Shown piece by piece: positions 44,942-56,268 of a DNA stretch of 64,000 nt (position 1 is its first letter; every line of letters begins with the position of its first letter). The position numbers and the translations under genes were made by a program. Source of the stretch: Diphasiastrum complanatum (taxonomy: Eukaryota; Streptophyta; Lycopodiopsida; Lycopodiales; Lycopodiaceae); assembly GCA_029204225.1 (NCBI GenBank), contig CM055097.1, positions 69,554,572 through 69,618,571 of the forward strand, written 5' to 3'. Below the pieces are notes generated by a model. The model did no database searches. It was not told the origin of the DNA and saw only the letters and a program-made list of their open reading frames with translations.

Positions 44942-46021
44942 CTATGCCTTCAATAGGACACTCAAAATCATTGCAATGTATATTGTTTTCTTGACTCCAT
45001 AATAAGGTGCAATAGAAGAGAAAGAGTCCTTGGAGCTACACATATGTGAAGAGGCTCCACTATCAATATACCATAGGTTGTCCATCTTGAAAGGAGTAGA
45101 TGAGAAACTAGAGACCATAAGAGATCCCTCTCCATCACTTGCAATAGTGTCTTCCTTCTCATTGGTAATGTTGGCTTGCTTGAATTGATTCTTCTTCTTG
45201 AAGCAATTGGTGGCATAATGAGCTTTCTTGCCACAATAAAAGCACTTGATCTTCTTCTTCTTGAGCTTGGATGATGAAGCATTAGAGGAATCATCTTCCT
45301 CCTCATCTTTGTCTTTGGATTTGACTTTGTCCTTGCTTGAAGATTGTTGATGTTGGTTCTTGCTCCTCCCTTTGTGCTTATCCTTGGCAAAGAGAGCTTT
45401 GCCATCATTATGAGTGAGAGAATGCTTGTCCATCCTCAAGAGCTTGTACTCTTGTCTTGATTCTTCCGAAATTAGCACACTTTGGATAGCCTCCAAACCT
45501 GGTAGCTCCTCCTTAATGGCATAGGATTGGACAAGGTTATCAGATTCACTTCTCAAGACATTGAGAATGACTTGAACTTGCTCATTTTGATTGATGGAAT
45601 CACCAATACAAGCAAGTTCTCTATGAATATCTTTTACTCTCAAAACATAACTAGATGCACTCTCATCACTCTTTTGGCTACTTTGAAAGATTTGATTCCT
45701 AAGAGTGAGAAGCCTAGAGGTATTCTTACCCTCATAGATAGCCTTGAGACAATCCCAAGCTTCTTTGGCTACTGTACAAGTACCTATCTCCCTCAATATC
45801 TCATTAAAGACATTCATCTTAATGTAGTGGAGAGCCATCCTAGCTCTCTTTTTGTATTTTTGAACCTCTTGAAGAACTTGTGGTTCTTCTTCAAGGCCAA
45901 GAACTATGTCCATCACATCTTGAAGGATCAAGATGGACTCCATCCTCATTTTCCAAATTGAATAGTTTTAAGTGGTCAACCTTTCACTTGGTTCCAACAA
46001 GGATGAACCCATTGAAGACAT
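44942..46021 (-). pseudogene. Element D gag and protease start
   Basis: Start by comparison at ATG 46021 (MSSMGSSLLEPSERL), followed about 18 codons on by TAA; the frame is then open from 45949 to 44942. Gag domain, then CFYCGKKAHYATNC (the usual Gly before His is Ala) and DSGASSHMC. A shift near 44975 separates it from the next block. Confidence 0.85.
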
Positions 46022-46761
46022 TTGAAGTGAAGAAAACTCAAATGATGAACAATAAATGCTGCTACACACTCTCAATAGGATCCAATAATAGAGTACTATC
46101 TCCTCCTATGAAAGATCTTGCAACTATTTGTGAATTGATTCTTACTAGCTACACAAATCTCTCTAACACAAGATCTATTTCACATCAAACGATGAAGTAT
46201 AGGCAAAGTTAGGATCAAACACTCTTAGCACGTGTGAAGTACTCTAGGAAACCAAATTTGACTCAAATACAATGATATTGCATGAAACAAAATGGCTAAG
46301 ATCTCAAAACAGTGCCTAGATCACATATAGATGAGATTGGCAAGCATACAACTGTGATTCTGGATCAACCAAGCAATCTCTTGACCAAACCAAATGTGTC
46401 CACCCAGGTCTAGGTGCCCTACCTAACCCTCTTCAAAACTTTATAACTTTTGGCTCAACCAAATGGAATGAAACCAATTACATCAGAAACTAGACAAAAA
46501 TAGCTTCAAAACAAGCTATCAAGCAAGATAAATGGATCAAACATGAGAGAGAACTTCCAAACTGAAATTGGATGTTCTTCACACGTGTTTGAGCACCTGA
46601 TTCCGTACAGTACCAGGTCAGACCCAATCAATGTCCTTTTGATCTCTTTTGATCCAAGATTGAACAAGATAGCTAGGAAAATGGGCCTTGACAACTTCTA
46701 GCTCAAGATTGATGAAATTTTTTTCACTTAGATGGATCAAAATGCATGGTAACCTTAGGTA

Positions 46762-46774
46762 GGCTCTGATACCA
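46762..46774 (-). promoter_or_regulatory. Primer binding site of element D (tRNA-iMet)
   Basis: TGGTATCAGAGCC-type sequence on the minus strand (reverse complement GGCTCTGATACCA) directly beside the LTR. Confidence 0.9.
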
Positions 46775-47511
46775 TGTTGAATTTCACACGTGTGGATTGT
46801 CCACTACATGTACTTTTGCTCTCCTAAGGTGTGTAGATGCACCAAGATCAAGACTATATTGAGATTCAAAATCTATCTTTGAATCTATGGCAAAAACACA
46901 CTACTACATGCATTCAATCACTTCCAACTCTCACTCACAGGTGTGGGAAGTATTCAAAAACTAATCTAAGTAAAAAAAAGCTACTCTCCTCGGGTAGAGA
47001 GAGAAAAAGCATCATGAGATCTCGGGTAGAGAGAGAAAGCTAGAAATCCAATAACTCACAAAATCCATGAAATCACCAAATCAATTAGATCCAAAATGAG
47101 GAGTACAATGATACTAGTAGATCCACGAGCTACCACTATGCTTAACTATGATTGGACCATATTTTGTCACCTCTTGATCCTATTGGATCATTGATCCATG
47201 CACCTCTTAATTCTATTGGACTATATTCAAGCACACCTCAATTTCCTATTGGACCTCACAAGGTTCCACCTCTAAATCCTATTGGACCTCTTGGAATTCA
47301 TTAAATAAAAGCTTTACACTTGTCTACACTCTAATTGGCACGTGTTTAGCCTCTTACTCTATTTTGGCTCAATAGTGGCATTACAAGTGGAAATGCATAA
47401 TTTGCCATCTATGTCAAATTTGTTCCTATCAACATCCTACACCTAGATGCTTGATGTAAAAAACATAAGACCCCTATTTCTAACATAGATAATCTTTTTC
47501 AATTCTTCACA
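46775..47511 (-). repeat. 5' LTR of element D
   Basis: 737 bp. It follows the A/B LTR with palindrome CACACGTGTG at 46785-46794 and a CCAAT-box array (47170-47290), but its outer 100 bp differ and it starts TGTGAAGAATTG, as does the K LTR, rather than TGTGAGAAATTGG. Confidence 0.75.
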
Positions 47512-47639
47512 AATAAGATTCAAACTTGGATGCAAATGTGATACAAGCTGCATGTGATGATTCTGGAATTAGCAAAAAAATTTATTCTATTTTTTTTTGA
47601 ACAGTTAAAGAAGTCTTTTCTCAAGTGATGGTGAAGGAA

Positions 47640-48475
47640 ACTTATCTTCTCGTCCATATCGGATCAGATTAACAAGAAATTTTTATAATGAAGTGTGTTG
47701 CCAATTCCATTAAAGCATGTTCACATATATAGATTGCATGCTAAGATTTGTATTATTGATAAACTTATTTATCTACACATCTCCTTGCATGGAATACAAA
47801 ATTAGAGTCTATGGCTAAAGCAACTATTAAGAGATTGGAAATAGTTCTTTTAAAGACAGGACTACATAAAGGGAATGTCACCATTGAAAAAAGTGACAGA
47901 CTCTCTGGAGAAAAAAAAGAAATGTTTCAAATAAGCCATCAATTGGAGGTGCTAAAGCAAGAAGATTCTTATCCAATCACACATGCAAAGAATCTAGTGT
48001 AAGACATGGAATTTGGAAAGAAATTGTTTTAGCCACACCAGTAATCAAAGGAAATAATTAAATGGAAAAGGAAAAAGTGTGGAGGAACTTCGACACACTC
48101 ATAGGTGTTATAAAAAAGGAAAACCTATCATAAGAATATATGAGTACTTTGCAAAATCATTGTTCCAAATTTGTAAAATCTATACGAGATTGTTGGGGAG
48201 AAGATCACATGACAAATTACATGGCACTTATTTCATTCATGATTATATTTATTTCTACTGATGTTACTTATTTCAACTCTTGTTTGCAGCCCATCTTTCT
48301 TCATCATGCAACTTATTTTGCAAAGAAATATGGAAGCTTAAGTATCCGGTCATCACAAGTAATGGAAAAATCACATTGGCAAGCAAGAGGAGCATCTCAT
48401 AGAGCTAAAAATCATGGTGGACATAATTCAAGAAATAAATATTTATTGCAACTATTCTAGTGACGAGAGCACAAT
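47640..48475 (+). pseudogene. Transposase-like fragment, copy 2 of the gene at 1-2447
   Basis: The nucleotide sequence follows the reverse complement of about 850-1 closely: TTCCATTAAAGCATGTTCAC, then CTCCTTGCATGGAATACAAA, CAACTTATTTTGCAAAG and AATCACATTGGCAAGC. Translated pieces: GLHKGNVTIEKSDRLSG (47811-48002), RHTHRCYKKGKPIIRIYEYF (48079-48261) and ATYFAKKYGSLSIRSSQ (to 48460). The N-terminal two thirds of copy 1 are absent. Shifts and stops make it dead. Confidence 0.7.
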
Positions 48476-49359
48476 TTAAATATGAAGCTAAGAACTTGCC
48501 AAACATTCATACCTTTTATAAGAAGAAGACATTTTCTATTGTGAATACTATATTGGGTAATTTTTTTGCAGCTGTCATGTAATTTCGAGAATTTCCTATT
48601 GTGCTTATTATTTGGAAGATGGTTGGGAATGTACAAGATTTGAAAAATGAATAATACTACAATTGTCTATATCTATATGGGGGATAGTAATCATTACATG
48701 ATCAAATTTGTCAAGAAGATCAACAAGCTAAAAATTTGTCAAATATCGGTTCAACATGCAGATACCCTACACATGAACGCTGGAATGCTAAGTCGCGCGT
48801 TGAATCAATACACGAGGAAGGGCAGCAAAAGAGATAACATTGTGAGAAAAATAGATTGCAAACTGAAAAAAAAAGTTGAACTCTCTCTTTATTTGTATAT
48901 ATAGGAAATTAGATTAAATTACAACCATACACTTGTACGACGACCAATCATTTTGGGTACACGTGGGCTCATTTAATAATAATCATAAAAAAAATTGACA
49001 CGAGATTCCATTATTTATGGGTGCCAATTTAGACCTCCTGATGAATGACATCTAGCATTAAAAACTGATTAAAAATTCATTGATGTAATTAAAAATTCAT
49101 TAAAATTTGAAAATGTAATTAAAAAGGACTTTCACGGATTTTCACGAGATCCTAGAATTTATGGACGTCAAATTCGAGATTGATTTGACCTGACACATAC
49201 ATAATCATGATTTCAAATACATTAATGATTGTAAACACATCCCATCCTTCCAATCATATAGCTATCCTCATTCCATTCCTAAAAATTTTTACAACCTGCT
49301 CTCTCGCTCACTCTCTCGCTTCAAATATCGATTCAGTGAGCAGTTTAGCTTCTCTTGCA
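48476..49359. other. About 900 bp without a recognisable gene
   Basis: AT-rich. The 48647-48904 frame has no recognised domain. Toward 49300 the base composition becomes more GC-rich. Confidence 0.5.
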
Positions 49360-49510
49360 CTGCCATCAGTGTCTCTACGCGTTAATTGACACTCCATGCC
49401 AATACTGCCATCAGTGTCTCTACGCGCTCAATCGATACCCCATGCCCACACTGCTTTCTCCGTGTGCAATCGATACTCCACGTCCACATTACATTCTCCA
49501 CGCTCAAGGA
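49360..49510 (+). repeat. Degenerate tandem repeat, about 45-bp unit
   Basis: CTGCCATCAGTGTCTCTACG starts at 49360 and 49405; degenerate units follow at 49451 and about 49489. Each unit has a TCGATA or TTGACA followed by CTCCA or CCCCA. It is richer in GC and CpG than its surroundings. Frames through it are open in more than one phase, which a repeat explains. Confidence 0.7.
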
Positions 49511-49779
49511 TCACTCTCATGGTGGATATCGATTCAACGTGCATAATGAGCTTTCACTAGTAACAGACAACACTTTTGAGCATTTAATCAATACATGTTG
49601 CAAACAAAACAAACTACAAGGCTTAGTTTAGACGGACTGCCTATATATGCTGCTGTTGGACAAAGAGCACCACCACCACCTCCACCTGGACCTCCACCTT
49701 TATCTCAGGCTGGACTTATGGTACTCCATGGTCAGAATAGTCGATATGAAGACAACAAGTTGCACCAAGGAGAGTGGGT

Positions 49780-50151
49780 CGGCCTAGAGACCCAAAATGG
49801 CTTAAAGATATTAAGAGACTTTAGAAAATGATGAACTTCTTGATCCCAAAGGCTCATATGCAAAGATGTATTAAGCAAGTGACAAGGAAGATTTCAGCAG
49901 ATGTGAGGTGGCCTGTGTCTGCAATTAAGCATTGCGCAATGCTTATGAAGATTTTCAAATAAAATTCTTTTTAGATTGTGTGGTTGCTGCCGTACATGCA
50001 AGAACAGTAACAATAATGCCCAATAATTTTGTGCTGATTTTTTATATGAGGGATGCGTACAATACGTTTGTCCAGAATTTCCATCCAACTTCTTCTGCTC
50101 CACCAGTTGCTGCCACCACTATAGGGAGGAAGAGAAAGCAGGCTCAACCAT
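49780..50151 (+). pseudogene. Divergent histone-H3-like pseudogene with C-terminal extension
   Basis: From 49780 the frame reads PKWLKDIKRL, TAG at 49822-49824, then NFLIPKAHMQRCIKQV and ISADVRWPVSAIK; after a one-base shift at about 49929, LRNAYEDFQIKFFLD, then VAAVHARTVTIMPNNF and MRDAY. In order these align with the H3 alpha-N helix, alpha-1, loop 1, alpha-2 and the H-A-K-R-V-T-I-M-P segment of H3, with equal loop-1 length. After the fold comes an unusual tail (YNTFVQNFHPTSSAPP, then IGRKRKQAQ). No H3 N-terminal tail is visible; a Pro run encoded at 49665-49700 lies upstream in another frame. It is either a retrocopy of a divergent H3 or CENH3-like gene, or part of a transposon-captured family. 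Confidence 0.6.
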
Positions 50152-50410
50152 AGAGAGTATCAGCAACCATTCAACATGTTGCTGTCAAAAAGAAAAGATC
50201 CTCATACCCTATAAATAAAGTGAGGGCTAATCTAAAGCTAGTGGCCTCTTTTTCATCTTCTTATTTCTATCTTTTGGGCACTTTGGTTGCAGATTGAAAG
50301 ACATCTTGTGCTCCTACTTTCAGCTCTTTATTTGCTGCAAATTTTTGAGTAGATTTGGTTGTGAAAAAGCTCTCTTTCCTATCTACTACAAGCTGAAATT
50401 TTGTTGGAGG
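50152..50410. other. Spacer after the H3-like pseudogene
   Basis: The H3-like frame may go on a little past its TAG at 50151-50153 (a basic stretch VKKKRSS near 50190). Then T-rich DNA without a gene. Confidence 0.4.
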
Positions 50411-50970
50411 TAACGGCTAAAGAATTGGAAGCTATCGGTTCTTTGTTTAGTGAAGATCAGTTGGATGGCACAAACTACTCCTTGTGGAGTTACATGATGA
50501 AGAATCTTCTCATAGCGAAAGGGCTGTAGGATCTGGTCAATGGTGATGAGGAAAGGCCTCCGTCTTTGGCACCTCCTACACCTTGTGGATCATCATCATC
50601 AACATCATCTTCTACATCTTCGGAAGAACAAAAGAAGTGGGATAGAAGGGATGCACAGGCACATTCTATGATTGCTCTTGCTGTGAAAAGATATATCTTA
50701 CCTCATATTAGGAAGATTTCAGATAGTGTTGTTGCAGCTGTCCATGCCAAGAGGGTGACCATCATGCCCAAGGTCTTCAGTGTTGTGTTCAGGCTACGGG
50801 ACACATATGACAAATTTGTTGAGTACTTCAGACCAGCTACATCCTCTCCTCCAAAATAAGATGCAAAGAACTCTCATCCTCTTTCTTATCACAGAAATCA
50901 AATTGGTAAAAGAATTAAAGCACTGAGATTTGACAATGGGGGAGAATATATCTCTGCCGGATTCAAAAAG
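50411..50970 (+). pseudogene. Copia gag fragment fused to an H3-like piece and an integrase piece
   Basis: Begins with a Copia gag N-terminus (SEDQLDGTNYSLWSYMMKN), a TAG where Trp is usual (KGL-stop-DLV, about 50527), a Ser-rich stretch and AHSMIALAVKRYILPHI. Then, without a break in the frame, RKISDSVVAAVHAKRVTIMP and VFRLRDTYDKFVEYFRPATS follow, which is the C-terminal half of the same H3-like sequence as at 49780-50151, including its special tail. After a stop at about 50859 comes a Copia integrase piece (KRIKALRFDNGGEYIS), cut at 50970 by the LTR of element H. The junction could be transduction of a host sequence or local rearrangement. Confidence 0.6.
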
Positions 50971-52269
50971 TGTTGGATTATTCTCCTTCATACTAATCAG
51001 CTAATCAGTTTTTAATCTTCATCCAAATGTTTATCTAGTTCTACGGATTCTCCCGTATTTTACACAGTTTGTAGAAATATACAGAGTTTGACAACAGTGT
51101 CGAAAATTTTCTCTCATTACAAAACCTGACACTATCATCGTTTTTTTACAGTCAATTTTCTCTCAAAGTGACACTGTCAAAAATTGCAAGTAAAAATATA
51201 GTATCACGTTTTTCGTATTATTTGCCTGTCAGAAATTGCGAGTAAAATTGTAGTGTCATGTTTTTTGCATTTTTTGTCTGTTAGGAATTTCGAGTAAAAA
51301 TGCAGTGTCACATTTTTTTGTATTTTTTGCTTGTCAGGAATTGTGAGTAAAAATACAGTGTCACATTTTGTCACATTTTCTCAAAGTGCCTCAAATGTTA
51401 AGGAAAAAGACTGGCAAAGTGTGGGACTACCCCAATATTCATAAAATGAGATTTTACGACACTGTCGTATTTTTCACAAAAGTCACATTTTTCACTTTCT
51501 CTCTAATGACAGTTACATTCATTTCTACTGAGTGACAGTCACGTTCATTTATGCAGATAGACTTGTTTCAGCCAAATGTCACTGCTTATTAGGAAGCAAC
51601 TTCTGAGAAGAACTGGATGAATGCCAGCAGACTCTAGCCAACTGGCAGTCACATTTGATGACCTAATTGCGTAACATAAATAGATGTTCATATTTCAACA
51701 TCTTAATTCTCAGATCAAGTATTGAATAGTTAGCTCTCTCTTAAGCCTACGAGCTTGAATACTCTTGAGCATTCTAGCTTAATTCTTTAGAGTTGATTAG
51801 AGATTGTTATTGCACTTACTACTTATCAATAGTTGCGTTTAATTCAAACTTATATTCTAGTTGCTCAGAGACAACTTAGAGTATGCGGCTTCGATCCGCA
51901 ACTTGTTGTATTCATTTACATCTGTATCGCTTTCATACTGAATCAATACTATCTTCTTATTGCGTTCAGCTTCGTCTCAGAATGTATGCATTTCTGTAAT
52001 TCTTTGCGACAGATTATTTGCTTGATAATTCAATGCTTAAATGTTTGGCTACGTAATCACTGTAGTACTGATGACTTCAAAGTTAGTTACTATAAGATGG
52101 AATGTGATTTTTATCACTATTGTTTTGTTTGAAATTGATAGACGTAGTCATGCATGAATAAAGATGAAGATAGTTTATTCCACTGTGCATGATAAGTTTT
52201 CTTTCTTGTCGTTTAAATTATGTTTATTCGATTTTTTTAGACCTAACTTTTACACACCTCTTTCCAACA
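50971..52269 (+). repeat. 5' LTR of element H
   Basis: 1299 bp from TGTTGGATTATTCTCCTTC to CTTTCCAACA. Contains a 52-bp tandem repeat at 51176-51383. Much longer than the LTRs of A, G and K. Confidence 0.87.
51176..51383 (+). repeat. 52-bp tandem repeat inside the H LTR, four units
   Basis: Units start at 51176, 51228, 51280 and 51333 with the core GTCAGGAATTGCGAGTAAAA, then AGTGTCAC and a T-rich run. The 3' LTR has the same array with one shortened unit (56504, 56555, 56608, 56651). Confidence 0.85.
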
Positions 52270-52282
52270 TGGTATCAGAGCG
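52270..52282 (+). promoter_or_regulatory. Primer binding site of element H (tRNA-iMet)
   Basis: TGGTATCAGAGCG, next to the LTR end; last base differs from the consensus. Confidence 0.88.
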
Positions 52283-52439
52283 TTGATTCTTCTTCAAGGC
52301 CTAATACTATATCAGAGCGCAAGCTCTAATACTTGATATCTCTCACGATATCAAATTGTTCTTCAGTTCAAATTAATTTATTTTTGGTATCAAAGAATTG
52401 ATTTCCAATTGTAGCGTAGCATGGTATCTCTCTTAACAT

Positions 52440-53690
52440 CTTCAGACTAAATTTTTAGATGGATTCTCAAATGAAAAGAAGTTGAATGGATCCAATTATC
52501 ATTTATGAAAATTTAAGATGAAGACCTTGCTAATCGCCAATGAGTTGTGGGATGTTGTTACAGATATCGAAGTGAAACATGAAGATGACACAAATGACTC
52601 AAAGTGAAAATCGAAGGATGGTAAAGCTTTCGTGCTTATTATTTTCAATATATTAGATACTCAAATTGGCCACATAGCAGAAGCTAAGACTTTAAAAGAA
52701 ATTTGGAACATCCTGAGCTCACTATATGATGTGAGAGACGTAAATACTAAGTTACATCTTCTAAAGAAATTCTTCACACTCAAGATGTTGAATAATAATT
52801 CTCTTCAGAATCATATTAGCCAGTTTAAGAATCTCTTGCAACAGATGGCCATTGTCGGATCAGTCATAGACGATCAAGATGCAATTATGACATTGCTTTC
52901 AAGCCTACCCTCTACATATGAGAACTGGGTGATGATCATTACGACACACTCAGATTTAACTCTTACCAGAGTTATCACGATGTTGTTACAAGAAGATAAT
53001 TGAAGAAGTCAAGACACTTTGTCTACCTCTTCGTATCATGCTCTATAAGCAGAAAAGCTCCAAAAAGACTACATCGAATCAAAAACAGACTCAAAGTCAA
53101 GAACAATCATAAAATCCACATTCGTCAAAGAAGAAGATGTTTTGTAGGTATTGCAAATGAAATAACCATGAGATCCAAGATTGTCGAATTCTCAAAGCGA
53201 AGAATGCAGCCAAGCAATACAGTTACAGGATCTCCTGAAGTTGAAACGGACGAAGGTGCTTTTATGGTCAAAGACAAATACGCGAATTCGGCTGATTCGT
53301 GGTTTCTGGATTTTGGAGCTACTCAGACCAATCATCGTGAGATTTTTCAATTCTATATGCCATACATCACAAAGAAGTATGTTCATCTTGGTGACAATAG
53401 TACTCACACTATCGAAGGTGAAGCTACTATAAGATTAAGATTCCAGCATGATCAATTCAAGCCACTGTCAAAAGTCTTGTATGTTCCTAAACTCTCTACA
53501 AATTTGTTATCAGTAAGTAGAATTACAAATTTAGGCCATAAGGTGGAGTTTGAGTCTGATCAATGTAGAATTATCGATAGGAGTAATAAGATCCTTGCAC
53601 TCGGCAAGAGGCATTATAGATTGGCACATTGTTATTCTGATTCTAGTCAAGCTTTGAAAATCTCTGTTCTTCTCAATAAAACATTACTAT
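52440..53690 (+). pseudogene. Element H gag and protease
   Basis: Gag (LWKFKMKTLLIANELWDVV, then FNILDTQIGHIAEAKTLKEI and LLSSLPSTYENWV) has at least two stops (about 52604 and 53000). The knuckle CRYCK-stop-NNHEIQDC at about 53133-53175 has TGA inside it. Protease at about 53300 reads SWFLDFGATQT, where DSGAT is expected, a Ser-to-Phe change by one C-to-T. Then LYVPKLSTNLLSVSRI. The element is of the tobacco Tnt1/Arabidopsis Copia type of gag, distinct from the MTSMSS-type of A, B, D and G. Confidence 0.8.
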
Positions 53691-54725
53691 GAATTTTTCT
53701 GTCTGCCATAGTTGCATCCTTGGAGAGCAGACTAGGATTTCTTTTAGATCGAGTCATAGGCATGCAACAAAAGTTCTGTTAGATGTTGTTCATAAAGATA
53801 TATGTGGACCTATGTAAATTTCTTCATTGCTAGATGCAAAGTATTTTATTACCTTTATTGACAAATTCTCCAGAATTTATTACCTTTACAGTTGTTTACT
53901 TTATTAAACCGAAATCAAAGGCTTTTATCAAGTTTAGACAACTTAAAGAGCATGCAAAAAACCAAACTGGCAAACGAATCAAAACACAGAGGTTCGACAA
54001 CGGAGGAGAATATATCTCCACTGAATTCAAGGAGTGTTGCCTTAACAACGACATTGAGCAACAATATATTATCTCCTATTTGCCTCAGTCAAATGGTCTT
54101 GCTGAGAGAAAGAACAAAACCTTAGTTGAATTGACAAAGTGCATGTTATCACATGTGACACTTCCGAAGTCCTTCTGGGCTAAAGCTATATCAACAACAA
54201 CCTATATTTAATAGATTGGATGTATTGCTTATGTGCAGATTTCTCATGATCCGAGGAAGAAGCTCGACTTCCAGAGTATCAAATGTATTTTTGTCAGCTA
54301 CACTACTTCAGATCAAGCCTATAAGTTGTTCGATTCCATCGAGTTGAACATATTCACTAACTGAGATGTCATCTTCATCGAAGTTCAGTTTATCGACCGC
54401 AAGGGAAAAGGCAAAGCCCATGTACCTCACTTGGCTGACTCGTCTGACATATCGAACCTTGCAGTTCTTCAGTCGACTATTCTTAGCGAAGGTCCAAGCT
54501 CATCTACTCTCGATGAATAACATGTCAACGACGAATTTGAAGATGATGATATAGCAGTTCAGCAACTACAACATGATGAAAATGATCAACTTCCTCTATC
54601 ATCCAAAAGATCGACAAGAGTCAGTAGACCACCTATCAGGTATATCGACGAGTCTGCAGCCTACCTTGTTCACGAGCCGACGACTGTCAAAGAGGCACTC
54701 AGTCAGCCCGATTTCGATCTCTAGA
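53691..54725 (+). pseudogene. Element H integrase and linker
   Basis: Pieces of GAG-pre-integrase (CHSCILGEQTR, about 53703), HKDICGPM, FITFIDKFS in another frame, RFDNGGEYISTEF and LPQSNGLAERKNKTLVE, so the second Asp and the Glu are visible. The C-terminal part (DPRKKLDFQSIKCIFVSY) and the linker SKRSTRVSRPPIRYID follow. Several stops and shifts. Confidence 0.8.
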
Positions 54726-56261
54726 AAGAAGCTATGGATAAAGAGTATTCATCTCTTATCAAGAACCAAACATGGACGACTATTGAATTACTTGCTAGCA
54801 AAAACGTAGTTGATTGCAAATGGATTTTCAAAGTCAAGTACAAAGCAGATGGATACATCGACAAAAGAAAAGCTCGACTTGTTGCCAGAGGATTTTCTCA
54901 GGTATACAACGTCGATTACACTGAGACTTTCAATCCAATAGTTAAGCATTCTTCTATTTGACTTTTATTATCGTTTGCTACTGCAGCAGATGTGGAAATA
55001 CATCAATTGGATGTACAGACAACATATCTCAATGGAGTTATTGAAGAAGACATTTATATGGTGCAACCCGAAGGTTATATTATCGAGGGTAAACACAATC
55101 ATGTGTGTAAACTCCGTAAGGCACTTTATGGCTTGAAACAATCTGCTCGAGCATGATTTCAAAGGATCAATACTTTTCTTATTGATCACAACTACACACC
55201 TAGCTCTTCAAATTCAAATGTTTACTTCAAGACAGTGCAAAAATCTTTTATCATTATCACTTTGTATGTGGACAACACATTGCTCTTTAACAATAACATC
55301 AATCTGATAAAAGAAGACAAGTCAATGCTATCTTCTGAGTTTGACATGACCGATCTGGATGAAGCTCATTTCTGCCTTGGTATTCAGATCCACAAAGACA
55401 GAAATTGAAATTTGATCTACATTACTCAAAAGAGATACATGTACAATATGTTAGTCAGATATAATCTGGTTAAACAAGTTAGCTTTCTCACCAATGGAAC
55501 CAGGTCTCAAATTGTCAAAGGACCAGTGTCCTCAAACAATTCAAGAGAAGGAGTAGATGCATGAGTATCCTTATCATTCAATAATAGGATTTCTTATGTA
55601 CGTAATGATCTGTCCCAGGCCAGACATAGCTTTTGCAATCAGCTCTTTAAGTCAGTATATGACCAACCTTGATGTAACACATTGGAAAGCTCTTATCAGA
55701 GTCATGAGATATCTTCGAGCTACTATTGACTTTTGCATTTGTTATAGAGTAGTCGACAACGACAAACTCAATTTACTCATTGATTTTACAGATGCAAATT
55801 GGCTAGGAGATGTAGACACTCATAAATTCACTTTCGGATTTACATTCTTTCTTAACAATGGTCCAATTTTTTGAAACAATCGCAAGCAATTTTTGATAGC
55901 TCCATCTTCTATAGAATTAGAGTATATCATAGTCTCACAAGCTACAAAGGAAGCAATTTGGTTGAGAAACTTACTTTCAGATATCAGTTAGAGTCAATAT
56001 GCTTTGACATTATTATTTTGTGATAATCAAAGTGCCATTGTCTTATCAGCCAACCCTAGATTTCATTCTAGAAATAAGCACATTGAACTGAAGTATCACT
56101 ATGTCAAGAGCAAAATTTTCAACAAAGAGATCATATTGCAGTACTGTCGAACACAAGATATGACAGCAAATATTTTTACTAAAGTATTAAGCCTGAATGC
56201 ACACAGAAAGTTCTTTGTAGAACTAAGTTTAAAGGTCAAGGCATTCATGGATTTAGATTAA
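54726..56261 (+). pseudogene. Element H RT and RNase H
   Basis: RT with AMDKEYSSLIKNQTWTTIEL, CKWIFKVKYKADG, KARLVARGFSQ, LDVQTTYLNGVIEEDIYM and LRKALYGLKQSARA, then the active-site box LYVDN in place of YVDD. RNase H with SIIGFLMYVMICPRPDIAFA, DANWLGDVDTHK, SSIELEYI, CDNQSAIVLSANP, HSRNKHIELKYHYVKSKI and TANIFTK. Six or more stops. Only Copia in the window with the whole RT region present. Confidence 0.85.
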
Positions 56262-56268
56262 GGGAGAG

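Larger units (their letters stand above)
44205..47511 (-). mobile_element. Copia element D: 5' part of a relative of A and B
   Basis: Minus strand. It has a 5' LTR (46775-47511), primer site, leader, gag, protease and integrase up to the second catalytic region, then ends abruptly at about 44205. Gag and protease are closely similar to A and B, but D keeps the GAG-pre-integrase and the first half of the integrase core that A and B lack, so it shows the state before their deletions. No 3' LTR or duplication can be shown. Confidence 0.85.

Noticed and set aside
49360-49510. CRISPR array
   Set aside because: Units are contiguous and degenerate without unique spacers, and the context is a plant nuclear genome.
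49780-50151. Functional histone H3 gene
   Set aside because: In-frame TAG, a one-base shift and no recognisable N-terminal tail; many core residues differ from canonical H3. A pseudogene or diverged relative is all that the sequence supports.
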